A DNA stretch of 64,000 nt from assembly GCF_020216065.1 (NCBI RefSeq), contig NZ_JAIWNA010000002.1, forward strand, positions 372,001-436,000. The letters are read 5' to 3'. Position numbers and translations under genes: made by a program. The notes below the pieces were generated by a model, which searched no databases, was not told the origin of the DNA, and saw only the letters and a list, made by a program, of their open reading frames with translations. Of the stretch, positions 1 to 8,537 are shown one piece after another. The first letter of the stretch is position 1; every line of letters starts with the position of its first letter. This stretch comes from Nocardia rosealba (GTDB taxonomy: Bacteria > Actinomycetota > Actinomycetes > Mycobacteriales > Mycobacteriaceae).

Positions 1-40
1 GTAGGCTCCGAAAAAAATTCGCGAAAGAATTTCCGGCGGG

Positions 41-67
41 TGTCGATTCGCGCGGTGCCCGTTCGAC
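41..67 (+). promoter_or_regulatory. Candidate ECF42-type promoter
   Basis: A TGTCGA hexamer at 41-46 is followed after 17 bases by CGAC at 64-67. This matches the reported ECF42 consensus (TGTCGA at -35, CGA/TC at -10) as I recall it from Streptomyces venezuelae work. It lies about 50 bases upstream of the DGPF gene, whose downstream neighbour is an ECF42-like sigma factor, so positive autoregulation is the natural inference. The rest of positions 1-119 shows no gene. Confidence 0.6.
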
Positions 68-119
68 CTACGGATGAACGCAGCGCCCACCAGGGGCACC
101 GACCCGAAGGAGACACACC

Positions 120-539
120 ATGAAGTACATGCTGATCATGCGCGCTACCGACGAGGCCTTCGCCGAGTTCGAGAACGTGAGTTTCGAGGAGATGCTCGAC
201 ACCATGGGCAAGTTCAACGACGAACTGATCCGCGCGGGCGTGCTCGTCGCCGCCGAAGGGCTCGAGGACGCCGCCGAAGGTGTTGTCGTCGACTACTCGT
301 CCGAACCACCGGTCGTCACCGATGGGCCCTACGGCGAGACCAAGGAACTGTTCGGCGGGTACTACATCCTCAACGTGGCATCGAAGGAGGAGGCCGTCGA
401 GTGGGCCAAGCGGATGCCGATGACCGGTCCCGGCATCAAGACCGAGATCCGGCGGGTGCCCTCCATCGACGAATTCCCCAAGGACAACGTCTGGGTTCAG
501 AAGGAACGGGCCTGGCGCGAGTCCACCGGACAGCTCTGA
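120..539 (+). CDS. YciI/DGPF family protein
   Basis: A 139-residue single-domain protein of the YCII-related (DGPF) family. The signature DGPYGETKE lies at residues 68-76 inside the usual ferredoxin-like fold length. A GAAGGAGA ribosome site sits upstream of the ATG at 120. The stop is followed four bases later by the sigma factor start, so the two are co-transcribed. In ECF42 systems DGPF proteins are the conserved genomic partners and regulon members of the sigma factor; the enzyme activity of the family is not established and nothing in this sequence settles it. An alternative-frame ORF over the same DNA is a GC-rich shadow. Confidence 0.9.
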   Translation: MKYMLIMRATDEAFAEFENVSFEEMLDTMGKFNDELIRAGVLVAAEGLEDAAEGVVVDYSSEPPVVTDGPYGETKELFGGYYILNVASKEEAVEWAKRMPMTGPGIKTEIRRVPSIDEFPKDNVWVQKERAWRESTGQL

Positions 540-543
540 GGCG

Positions 544-1815
544 ATGACGGAGCACACCGGACGTGCGGCGGTCGCCGCCGTGTGGCGGATCGAATCGGCG
601 CGCATCGTCGGCGCGCTGGCCCGCTACACCGGCGACTTCGCGATGGCCGAGGACCTCGCCCAGGAAGCACTGGCCGAAGCCTTGGTGACGTGGCCGCGCG
701 ACGGTGTGCCCGCGCATCCGGCCGGGTGGTTGCTCACCACCGGACGACGGCGCGCGATCGACGCGTTCCGTCGTCGTGCCGCCCTGGACGAGCGCTACAC
801 CGCCCTCGCCGCCGGACTCGGCGAGGGCGGTGCGTTCGCCGGCGGCGAGTCGGTCCCCGCCGGTGAACCGGTGTGGGATCCCGAGCAGATCGACGACGAC
901 GTCCTCGCCCTGATCTTCATCGCCTGCCACCCGGTGCTCTCGCGCGAGGCGCGGCTGGCGCTGACCCTGCGCGTGGTCGGCGGTCTGACCAGCGACGAGA
1001 TCGCCGCGGCCTGTCTGGTGCCGACCGCGACCGTGCAGGCACGGATCACCCGGGCCAAGAAGACCCTCGCCGCGGCACGGGTGCCGTTCGAGGTGCCACC
1101 GCTCGCCGAACGTCGCGAGCGGCTCGGCTCGGTGCTCGGCGTGATCTATCTGATCTTCACCGAGGGATCGACGGCGAGCAGCGGCGGCGACCTGATCCGG
1201 TTCGACCTCGCCGGGGAAGCGCAGCGCCTGGCGCGGGTGCTCGCGCGGCTGATGCCCGGCGAACCCGAGGTCTTCGGTCTGCTCGCCCTGCTCGAACTCA
1301 CCGCCGCCCGGTTCCCTGCCCGCACCGGACCCGACGGCGAACCGGTGCTGCTCGAGCAGCAGGATCGGCATCGCTGGGATCGGACCGCGATCCGGCGCGG
1401 CCGGGCCGCCCTGGCCAAGGCCGAACAGGTCGGGCGCGGGCTCGGCGCCTACGGGCTGCAGGCCGCGATCGCCGAGTGCCACGCCGTCGCCCCGTCGGTC
1501 GAGCAGACGAACTGGGAGCGCATCGTGCTGCTGTACGAGGCACTCGGCAGGCTCGCGCCCTCACCGGTGGTCGAGCTGAACCGGGCCGTCGCGGTGTCGA
1601 TGGCCGCCGGAGCCGCCGCGGGGCTCGCCGTCGTCGACGAGCTGGCGGCCGGGGGAGCGTTGTCGTCGTCGCATCTGCTGCCGAGCGTGCGTGGGGAACT
1701 GCTGATCCGCCTCGGTCGCGTCGAGGAGGCGCGCGGCGAGCTCACCGAGGCGATCCGACGCTGCCGCAACGACCGCGAGAAGGCCGTGCTCGCGGGCAAA
1801 CTCCAGGCACTCTGA
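544..1815 (+). CDS. ECF RNA polymerase sigma factor, ECF42-like with C-terminal extension
   Basis: A 423-residue sigma factor. Region sigma-2 covers about residues 14-80 (motif AMAEDLAQEAL), and sigma-4 with its helix-turn-helix about 135-175 (SDEIAAACLVPTATVQARI). The remaining 250 residues form an alpha-helical TPR-like extension (DUF6596-type) that doubles the length of a normal ECF factor and is the hallmark of group ECF42. No anti-sigma factor gene is adjacent, which fits that group: the extension is thought to control activity instead. The gene follows the DGPF gene directly and probably activates the promoter at 41-67. Group assignment rests on architecture and neighbour, not an alignment. 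Confidence 0.88.
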   Translation: MTEHTGRAAVAAVWRIESARIVGALARYTGDFAMAEDLAQEALAEALVTWPRDGVPAHPAGWLLTTGRRRAIDAFRRRAALDERYTALAAGLGEGGAFAGGESVPAGEPVWDPEQIDDDVLALIFIACHPVLSREARLALTLRVVGGLTSDEIAAACLVPTATVQARITRAKKTLAAARVPFEVPPLAERRERLGSVLGVIYLIFTEGSTASSGGDLIRFDLAGEAQRLARVLARLMPGEPEVFGLLALLELTAARFPARTGPDGEPVLLEQQDRHRWDRTAIRRGRAALAKAEQVGRGLGAYGLQAAIAECHAVAPSVEQTNWERIVLLYEALGRLAPSPVVELNRAVAVSMAAGAAAGLAVVDELAAGGALSSSHLLPSVRGELLIRLGRVEEARGELTEAIRRCRNDREKAVLAGKLQAL

Positions 1816-1894
1816 CCACAACGACACACAAGCGTAAAGTTTTGTCCGCGTACCGATCGGGTAGTCCGGAATGGCGACGACGAGAGGTTTGTGG

Positions 1895-3277
1895 ATGTCT
1901 CAGGAATCGAAATCGGTGTTGCACCGGGCAATCGGTGCATCGGCGATCGGAAATGCGGTCGAATGGTTCGACTACGGCGTCTACGCCTACCTCGCCACCT
2001 ATATCGCGGCATCGCTTTTCCCCGGTGACGGTACCGGATCCAGCGTTATCTATACGTTGCTCGGTTTCGCGGTCTCCTTTCTGATCCGCCCGATCGGCGG
2101 CATGATCTGGGGCCCGCTCGGCGACCGCATCGGCCGCAAACGCGTGCTCGCGATGACCATCATGCTGATGGCCGGTTCCACCCTCGCCGTCGGTCTGATC
2201 CCGAGTTACGAGGTCATCGGCATCGCCGCGCCGATCCTGCTGTACGCGCTGCGCATGGTGCAGGGTCTGTCCGCCGGCGGCGAATACGGTGGCGCCGCAA
2301 CGTTCATGGCGGAATACGCGCCCGACCGTAAGCGCGGTTTCTACGGCAGTTTCCTCGAAGTCGGCACACTCGCCGGTTTCACGCTCGGCAATCTGACGGC
2401 GCTGCTACTGGTGAATGTGCTCGATGGTGCGAGCATGGAATCGTGGGGCTGGCGCATTCCGTTCCTGATCGCCGCACCGCTCGGCCTGATCGGTATGTAT
2501 CTGCGCAGCCGGGTCGAGGACACCCCGGTATTCCGCGAAATCGAGGCGAAAGACGAGACCGAGGAAACGGTCGGGGTCTATCGCGATCTGCTGACCAAAT
2601 ACCTGCGCCCGGTGCTGACTCTTTTCGGTCTGGTCATCGCCTTGAACGTGGTGAATTACTCGCTGCTGAGCTACACACCGACCTATCTCGGCAACACCAT
2701 CGGCATGGCGGAATCCGACGCGCTGCTCGTGCCGCTGATCGGCCAGATCGTGATGCTGCTGACCCTGCCGTTCCTCGGTGCGCTGTCGGACCGGATCGGT
2801 CGCAGGCCGATGTGGTTGTTCTCCTGCGCGGCGCTGATGATCACGGTGATCCCGGTGTACATCCTGATCGGCACCTCGCTCACCGGCGCCATCGTCGGCT
2901 TCGCCATCCTCGGCCTGCTCTACGCGCCGCAGCTGGCCACCATTTCGGCGACCTTCCCGGCCATGTTCCCCACCATCGTGCGGTTCGCGGGTGTGGCGAT
3001 CGGCTACAACGTGGCCACCTCGATCTTCGGTGGCACCGCGCCGGTGATCAACCAGTCGCTCATCGAGCTGACCGGCGACAACCTGTTCCCGGCCTACTAC
3101 ATGTTCGGCGCGTGTCTGGTGGGCCTGATCGCGGCCTACTTCCTCATCGAGACCAAGGGCATGTCGCTGCGTGGCACCCAGGTGCCCGGTACGCCGGAAG
3201 CCCTCGAGGAACAGCGCGAGCTCGGCGAGCCGGTGGAACTCGTCGAGGGGCTGGACCCTGCTGTCCCGGTGAAGTAG
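1895..3277 (+). CDS. MFS transporter, metabolite:H+ symporter (MHS) family
   Basis: About 12 hydrophobic segments. The N-terminal GNAVEWFDYGVYAYLA and the loop 2-3 motif GDRIGRKRVL are typical of the MHS subgroup of the major facilitator superfamily (proline/betaine, shikimate, alpha-ketoglutarate carriers); SDRIGRRPMW repeats the motif in the second half. It imports an organic acid or osmolyte by proton symport; the substrate cannot be read from sequence. An in-frame ATG lies at 1871, but the ATG at 1895 (460 residues) has GAGAGG 7 bases upstream and is preferred. It is separated from the sigma factor by about 80 bases, so it may have its own promoter. Confidence 0.88.
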   Translation: MSQESKSVLHRAIGASAIGNAVEWFDYGVYAYLATYIAASLFPGDGTGSSVIYTLLGFAVSFLIRPIGGMIWGPLGDRIGRKRVLAMTIMLMAGSTLAVGLIPSYEVIGIAAPILLYALRMVQGLSAGGEYGGAATFMAEYAPDRKRGFYGSFLEVGTLAGFTLGNLTALLLVNVLDGASMESWGWRIPFLIAAPLGLIGMYLRSRVEDTPVFREIEAKDETEETVGVYRDLLTKYLRPVLTLFGLVIALNVVNYSLLSYTPTYLGNTIGMAESDALLVPLIGQIVMLLTLPFLGALSDRIGRRPMWLFSCAALMITVIPVYILIGTSLTGAIVGFAILGLLYAPQLATISATFPAMFPTIVRFAGVAIGYNVATSIFGGTAPVINQSLIELTGDNLFPAYYMFGACLVGLIAAYFLIETKGMSLRGTQVPGTPEALEEQRELGEPVELVEGLDPAVPVK

Positions 3278-3281
3278 GTCC

Positions 3282-3746
3282 TCAGGACCGGAACACCGCG
3301 AGTGCCTCGTCGCCGAGGTGCGGCCCGCTCACCTCGATGGCCACATTCGAACTGGCGATCACGTCGGCGCAGCTCAGGGTGAAGCTGGGTCCCGGCCCGA
3401 GGATCGGCCCGAACTCCGAGGCCGCCGCCGCGAACACGATGCGCCCCACCTGGGCCCACACCATCGCGGCGGCGCACATCGGGCACGGCTCACCGCTGGC
3501 GTACACCGTGGCGCCACGCAGCGCCTCGGCCTTGCCGGTGGCGGAGGCGACGGTGATCGCGACCAGTTCGGCATGGGTGGTGACATCACCGGTGGTGGCG
3601 ACGGCGTTCGCGGATTCGGCGAGCACCGTACCGTCGCGGTCGACGGTGACGGCACCGAACGGCCGATCACCGAGCACCGCCGCCTGGGCAGCGAGGTCGA
3701 TGGCCCGGCGCAGGTAGGCGATATCGGTGTCGGTGAGTGTGGTCAT
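3282..3746 (-). CDS. Nucleoside/nucleobase deaminase (CMP/dCMP deaminase family)
   Basis: A 154-residue zinc deaminase. The zinc-binding and catalytic motif THAE is at residues 57-60 (His58, Glu60) and the second zinc motif GEPCPMC at 85-91 (Cys88, Cys91). The PCPMCAAAMVWAQV stretch resembles guanine deaminase and TadA-type enzymes more than cytidine deaminase. It is the last gene of the minus-strand operon; its ATG overlaps the preceding stop as ATGA. With a nucleoside-type importer in the same operon, a role in purine or pyrimidine salvage or catabolism is likely, but the substrate is inferred. A long N-terminal extension in frame is non-coding shadow. Confidence 0.87.
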   Translation of the reverse strand: MTTLTDTDIAYLRRAIDLAAQAAVLGDRPFGAVTVDRDGTVLAESANAVATTGDVTTHAELVAITVASATGKAEALRGATVYASGEPCPMCAAAMVWAQVGRIVFAAAASEFGPILGPGPSFTLSCADVIASSNVAIEVSGPHLGDEALAVFRS

Positions 3747-4723
3747 GCGCTGAGCTCCACTTCCGTTCCGCGGCCCTCGGCGCGGGCCTTGTCGATGAGC
3801 AGGCGGGCGGTGACGAGATCTTGCAGGCCGATACCGACCGAGTTGAACAGAGTGATGTCGCCTGGGTCGGCCCGGCCGGTCGCCCGGCCGAGAATCACCT
3901 GGCCCAGCTCGGTGCCCACCTCGGCTTCGGTGATCGCGCCGTCGGCGATGGCCAGCAGCGTGTCGCCCGACTTGGTGAGCGTTGTCGCGACCGAGTCTAC
4001 GATCACGCGCGCCCGGCGCATGGCAGCCCCGTCGACCTCGCGGTGATCGGCGCGTGGCGGGGCACCGACCGCGTTCACGTGCAGCCCCTCGCCGAACCAG
4101 GCACCGCGCACGATCGGCTCCCGTGCGGGGGTGAGGGTGCACAGCACGTCGGCCGCCCGTGTCACCGACTCCGGTGAGGGCATCGCCCGCACCTCGAGTC
4201 CGAGGTCGGCGATCGCACCACGGAACCGCTCGACGGTGGCGGCGGACCGCGACCAGACCAGCACGGCCTCGATGTCGCGTACCCGGGCGACGGCGCGGGT
4301 GTGCTCGATCGCCAGCGCGCCGGCCCCGATCAACCCCAGTGTGGAACTCTCCTGCCTGGCAAGGTATTTGGTTGCCACCGCGCTGGCGGCGGCAGTACGC
4401 ACGGCGGTGACGAGCCGGCCGTCGACGAGCGCCTCGCAGCCGCCGTCGAGTGCGGAGGTCACCACGATCACCGAGCGTTGCACCGGCAGTCCACGTTCCC
4501 GGTTGGCGGGGAGGTCGGCGAGCAGTTTCACGGCGGCCGCGCCGGCGGATTCGGCGGTGGCGACCATCGGCACGAAGGCGGTGGCGCCGACACTCACCGC
4601 GGGCGGCGCGGGGACCACCGCCGTGCCGAGCGCGAGGTCCGCGTGCGCGCGTTCGACGGCGGCGAGCACCGCCGCGCGATCGATCAGGGCGGCCACATCG
4701 GAATGCGACAGGATCAGAGTCAT
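3743..4723 (-). CDS. Ornithine cyclodeaminase / mu-crystallin family protein
   Basis: 326 residues with the family's Rossmann motif GLIGAGALA at 130-138, the substrate-lysine region KLLADLP near 66-72, TAVRTAAASAVATKYLA at 106-122, and the C-terminal GDITLFNSVGIGLQDL that holds the conserved aspartate. Members include ornithine cyclodeaminase, ketimine and pyrroline/piperideine-2-carboxylate reductases, and alanine dehydrogenase, all NAD(P)-dependent, so the exact reaction is open. A GAGGAG ribosome site precedes the ATG. It sits between the ABC permease gene and the deaminase, which is unusual for a nucleoside transport operon. Confidence 0.85.
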   Translation of the reverse strand: MTLILSHSDVAALIDRAAVLAAVERAHADLALGTAVVPAPPAVSVGATAFVPMVATAESAGAAAVKLLADLPANRERGLPVQRSVIVVTSALDGGCEALVDGRLVTAVRTAAASAVATKYLARQESSTLGLIGAGALAIEHTRAVARVRDIEAVLVWSRSAATVERFRGAIADLGLEVRAMPSPESVTRAADVLCTLTPAREPIVRGAWFGEGLHVNAVGAPPRADHREVDGAAMRRARVIVDSVATTLTKSGDTLLAIADGAITEAEVGTELGQVILGRATGRADPGDITLFNSVGIGLQDLVTARLLIDKARAEGRGTEVELSA

Positions 4724-4747
4724 CGATGGCTCCTCGGAAGCGCTGGA

Positions 4748-5674
4748 TCAGGAGGTTCGGGCGAAGGCGACGGTCAGGTCGCGCGGTGAGCGGCTGTTAC
4801 CGACCAGACCGCTCACGGCGACGATCGCGATCAGATACGGCAGCATCACCAGCAGCGCGAACGGCACGTCGACACCGAGCGCGGGCAACGCGAACTGCAA
4901 TGCCTGGGCGATGCCGAAGAACACCGATGCCCAGATGACGCCGAGCGCCCGCCATCGGCCCGCGATCACCGCGACCACGGCCAGATACCCGATGCCGCCG
5001 GTCATGTTGTCGCTGAACGAGTGCACTTCCGACAGCGCCAGCTGCGCACCGCCGAGGCCCGCGGCGAACGCGGCGAGCAGCACGCAGCCGTAGCGGACGG
5101 CGCGCACGGGCAGGCCGGTGCGATCGGCGGCCACGGCGTCCTCGCCGATCGCGTCGACAACCAGGCCGAGTTTGGTGCGGCGGGAGAACACGAACGCCGA
5201 CCCGGCGACAAGGGCGATACACAGGTAGCCGAGTACGGTCTGCCCGAACAGTGCCGGACCGATGACCGGAACATTGTGCAACACAGGAATTCTCAGTGCC
5301 GCGAAGCCAGGAACGCTGTGACCTTTGCCATCGGCGAGCAGCAGGCGGGCGCCGTAGGTGGTCGCGCCGAGGGCGAGTGCGTTGCTCGCGATGCCGACGA
5401 CGATCTGGTCGGCACGCAGTCCGACACTCCAGACGGCCTGTAGCGCACCGAATATCAATGCGGCCAGCACAGCGGTGGCCGTGCCGAGCACGGGCGACCC
5501 GGTGGCCACCGCACCGAGTACGCCCGCGAACGCGCCGGTGAGCATCATCGCCTCGAGACTCAGGTTGAGCACGCCCGCGCGCTCGCTGACCAGCTCACCG
5601 CTCGCCGCGATGAGGATGGGCAGCGTGAAGCCGATGCCGCTGGTGGCGATGTCGGTGACCGTGTCGAGGCTCAT
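4748..5674 (-). CDS. ABC transporter permease, BMP/nucleoside type (second permease)
   Basis: 308 residues, 8-9 hydrophobic segments, BPD_transp_2 (branched-chain/ribose/nucleoside) superfamily. The N-terminal region SERAGVLNLSLEAMMLTGAF is the conserved motif of the YufQ/NupC-like permease that pairs with a longer partner. The ATG at 5674 overlaps the upstream permease stop (ATGA), so translation is coupled; a much longer in-frame extension upstream is a shadow of that permease gene. It forms the membrane channel with the protein encoded at 5671-6879. Confidence 0.88.
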   Translation of the reverse strand: MSLDTVTDIATSGIGFTLPILIAASGELVSERAGVLNLSLEAMMLTGAFAGVLGAVATGSPVLGTATAVLAALIFGALQAVWSVGLRADQIVVGIASNALALGATTYGARLLLADGKGHSVPGFAALRIPVLHNVPVIGPALFGQTVLGYLCIALVAGSAFVFSRRTKLGLVVDAIGEDAVAADRTGLPVRAVRYGCVLLAAFAAGLGGAQLALSEVHSFSDNMTGGIGYLAVVAVIAGRWRALGVIWASVFFGIAQALQFALPALGVDVPFALLVMLPYLIAIVAVSGLVGNSRSPRDLTVAFARTS

Positions 5675-6879
5675 CGGCTCGCTCCTGCCGGTTCGGGGGT
5701 GTTTGTGTGGGGGACTGGTTGTGGAGCGACGGATTTGCGTGTTCGCGATGTCCAGATGGCAGCGCCGGCGATGAAGACGATCATCAGGGACTCCACGATC
5801 GCGATGGTCGAGGCGGGCACGTTCGCGGCCAGTTGCAGGTTGATCCCGCCGGAGACGAGGAATCCGAGTAACAGCGACACCGCGACGACGGCACTCAGGG
5901 AGCCACGCGCCAGCAGCCCGACGACCAGCCCGGAGAACCCGTATCCGGAGGAGAACCCCTCGGCGAGGACGAACGGCGCCGTCGCCACCAGCAGCCCGCC
6001 CGCGACACCCGCGAACGCGCCCGCTGCCGAGAGGCTGAGGAAACGTAGTCGGCCGACCGGCAAACCCAGCCGCGCCGCCGCATCGGGATTGAGCCCGACC
6101 GCGCGCAAGCGGGTGCCGAGTGCGGTGTGGCGCACCAGGATCGCGGTGCCGAACGCGGCGACCACGGCGATCCACAGGGCGATGGTCGCGGGTGAGCGTT
6201 CGATGCCGAGCAGCGGCAGATGCGCGGCCGCGGTGAGCTGCTCGGATTGCGGCAGGGTCTCCGAGGAGGTCACCGGTTGACGCAGCAGCGCGGGCTCGTG
6301 CACGACGAGCAGCACCAGCGCCAGGCCGACGAAGTTGAGCAGCAGCGTGGTGATGATCTCGCTGGTGCCGCGGGCGACCCGCAGATACGCCGCGATCGCG
6401 GCCCACAGCCAGCCCGCGGCCGCCGCCCCGAGCAACACCGTTGGCACCGTGATCGCGGCGGGCGTGCCGGTGAGGGTGGTGCCGATCGCGGTGGCGGCGA
6501 TCCCACCGGCGCAGATCTGGCCCTCACCACCGACATTGACCAGCCCCGCGCGGTGGGCGATGGTGAACCCGACGGCCACCAGCATCAGCGTGGCCGCGAC
6601 ATTGAGCGAGGCGCCGACCGCGTAGTCGCTGCCGAACATGCCCTCCCACAGCGCCGTCATCGTGGCGCCGGGGGCGGCGCCCGCGACGGCGGCCAGGATC
6701 AGTCCGATCACTCCGGCGGCCAGCATGGCCGCGACAGCGACGACGAGCGGGTGGTGCGCCCACCGGCTCACTCTAGTCGGCTGCTGCCTCGCGGAGAGCT
6801 TGCCGGGGCCGCGCGGAACGCCCCGCGACGCCGGTCGAGATGGGGTCTCGGTCGCTGTGGTCCGACCAGGTGCGCTCAT
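5671..6879 (-). CDS. ABC transporter permease, BMP/nucleoside type (first permease)
   Basis: 402 residues, BPD_transp_2 superfamily, with the EGQICAGGIAATAIG motif typical of the YufP-type nucleoside permease. About 45 residues of low-complexity Arg/Thr-rich cytoplasmic N-terminus precede the first membrane segment. The chosen ATG at 6879 overlaps the ATPase stop (ATGA). The C-terminal tail (VAPQPVPHTNTPEP) is also disordered. With the ATPase, second permease and lipoprotein it makes a complete importer. Confidence 0.87.
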   Translation of the reverse strand: MSAPGRTTATETPSRPASRGVPRGPGKLSARQQPTRVSRWAHHPLVVAVAAMLAAGVIGLILAAVAGAAPGATMTALWEGMFGSDYAVGASLNVAATLMLVAVGFTIAHRAGLVNVGGEGQICAGGIAATAIGTTLTGTPAAITVPTVLLGAAAAGWLWAAIAAYLRVARGTSEIITTLLLNFVGLALVLLVVHEPALLRQPVTSSETLPQSEQLTAAAHLPLLGIERSPATIALWIAVVAAFGTAILVRHTALGTRLRAVGLNPDAAARLGLPVGRLRFLSLSAAGAFAGVAGGLLVATAPFVLAEGFSSGYGFSGLVVGLLARGSLSAVVAVSLLLGFLVSGGINLQLAANVPASTIAIVESLMIVFIAGAAIWTSRTRKSVAPQPVPHTNTPEPAGASR

Positions 6880-8537
6880 GCCGCGACTCCCATCATCAAT
6901 TCGCTGATCTGTTGTGCGGCACCGGGATCGGTGGTTTCGACGGGCCCGGCCAGTTCCCCGCGATAGGCGACGAAGATTCGGTCGCACAGGGCGAGCAGTT
7001 CGGGTACCTCGCTCGACACCACCAGCACGCCGCAGCCACGCGCGGCCGCGTGCCGCAGCTGCGTCAGCACGAAATCAACTGCGCCGATATCCAATCCGCG
7101 TGTCGGCTGGGCAGCGACCAGGCAGCGCAGGTTCGCCGCCGACAGTTCGCGCGCCAGCACGACCTTCTGCTGATTGCCGCCCGACAGCGATCCCATCGGC
7201 ACCCACGGACCGGCCGCGCGTACATCGAAGCGGTCGAGTTCGGCCTGCGCGGCGCGACCCATGGCCTGTTTGTCGAGGAGGCCGAAGCGGCGGAACCGGC
7301 CGAGGCTGCCGAGGAAAAGATTCTCGGCCAGCGTCATGTCGGCGACCATGCCGTCGCGGTGGCGATCTTCGGGGACGACGCCGAGACCGAGCGATGTTCG
7401 GGTGGCGGGGTTCGCCGTGGTGATGTCGGCTCCGGCGAGCGCGACAGTGCCCGCCCGCACCGGGGTGCCACCGGCCAGCACCGCGACGAGCTCGCTCTGC
7501 CCGTTGCCCTCGACGCCCGCGATCCCGACGATCTCGCCCGGCCGCACGGCCAGGCTCGCTTCGTCGAGCGCGATACTGCCGTCGGCTCGGTGGACGGTCA
7601 CCCGGTCGACGGTGAGGACCGCTGCGGGTTGGTTCGATTCGTGCGTTGTGACGGTTTCGCCGCGGCGTCGACCGGTGGTCCTGTGCTCGCCCGCAGCCGG
7701 GCTCGTGGTGGGGTCGGTGGCGACCGAGGTGGCTGAACCGGGTGCGGTCAGGACCTGGGCCGGCTCGCCCGGATCCAAGCCGATCGTCGCCGCCACGGTC
7801 GGGTCGAGATCGGTGGCCTCGCGGCCGACCATCGCGGTGAGTAACTCGGAAATCGTGGTCTCGGGGAGCGGTCCACCACCGGCGACCGTGCCACGGCGCA
7901 GCACCGTCGCGGCATCGGCGACCCTGGCGACCTCGCCCAGTTTGTGCGTCACCAGGACCACGGCCTTGCCGTCGGCGGCGATGGCGCGGCAGGTGTCGAT
8001 CAACGCGTCGATCTCGGCCGGATCGAGCACTCCCGTCGGTTCGTCGAGCAGGATCAGCGCCGGATCGCGCAGCAGGGCCTTGACGATCTCGACCTTCTGC
8101 CGGGCGCCCACGGGCATGGTCGCGACCTGTTGGTCGAGATCGACGCGCAGCCGATAGCGGTGGGCGATCTCGTCGAGACGGCTGGTCAGATCTTTACGGC
8201 GCAACCGCGACCCGTGCTGGGTGAGCAGCAGATTCTCCGCGACGGTCATGGTGGTCACCAGGCTGAAGTGCTGGTGCACCATGGCGACGCCCGCCCTCAT
8301 CGCGGCGGCGGGTGAGTCGGGTCGGAAGGCTTTGCCGCCCAGTTCGATTCGTCCGGTATCGGCGGGATAGCCGCCGAACACGAGATTGCACAGCGTCGAC
8401 TTGCCCGCGCCGTTCTCGCCGAGAACGCAGTGGACTGTGCCGGATTCGACGGTGACGTCCACGTCGTGCAATGCCCGGACCGCGCCGAAGCTCTTTCCGA
8501 CCCCGTGCAGGGTCAATGCGGGAGTGCTCATCGCCAT
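6876..8537 (-). CDS. ABC transporter ATP-binding protein (tandem ATPase, RbsA/YufO type)
   Basis: 553 residues with two nucleotide-binding domains. The first has Walker A GENGAGKST at 40-48 and Walker B LILLDEPTG; the second has the degenerate P-loop GVEGNGQSE normal for this family, and signature LSGGNQQKVVLAREL. Between the domains is an unusually long, Thr/Ser/Arg-rich linker (around residues 280-325) that family members usually lack. The ATG at 8537 overlaps the lipoprotein stop as TGATG; an ATG two codons later (8531) is equally possible. It energises the nucleoside-type importer. Confidence 0.9.
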   Translation of the reverse strand: MAMSTPALTLHGVGKSFGAVRALHDVDVTVESGTVHCVLGENGAGKSTLCNLVFGGYPADTGRIELGGKAFRPDSPAAAMRAGVAMVHQHFSLVTTMTVAENLLLTQHGSRLRRKDLTSRLDEIAHRYRLRVDLDQQVATMPVGARQKVEIVKALLRDPALILLDEPTGVLDPAEIDALIDTCRAIAADGKAVVLVTHKLGEVARVADAATVLRRGTVAGGGPLPETTISELLTAMVGREATDLDPTVAATIGLDPGEPAQVLTAPGSATSVATDPTTSPAAGEHRTTGRRRGETVTTHESNQPAAVLTVDRVTVHRADGSIALDEASLAVRPGEIVGIAGVEGNGQSELVAVLAGGTPVRAGTVALAGADITTANPATRTSLGLGVVPEDRHRDGMVADMTLAENLFLGSLGRFRRFGLLDKQAMGRAAQAELDRFDVRAAGPWVPMGSLSGGNQQKVVLARELSAANLRCLVAAQPTRGLDIGAVDFVLTQLRHAAARGCGVLVVSSEVPELLALCDRIFVAYRGELAGPVETTDPGAAQQISELMMGVAA

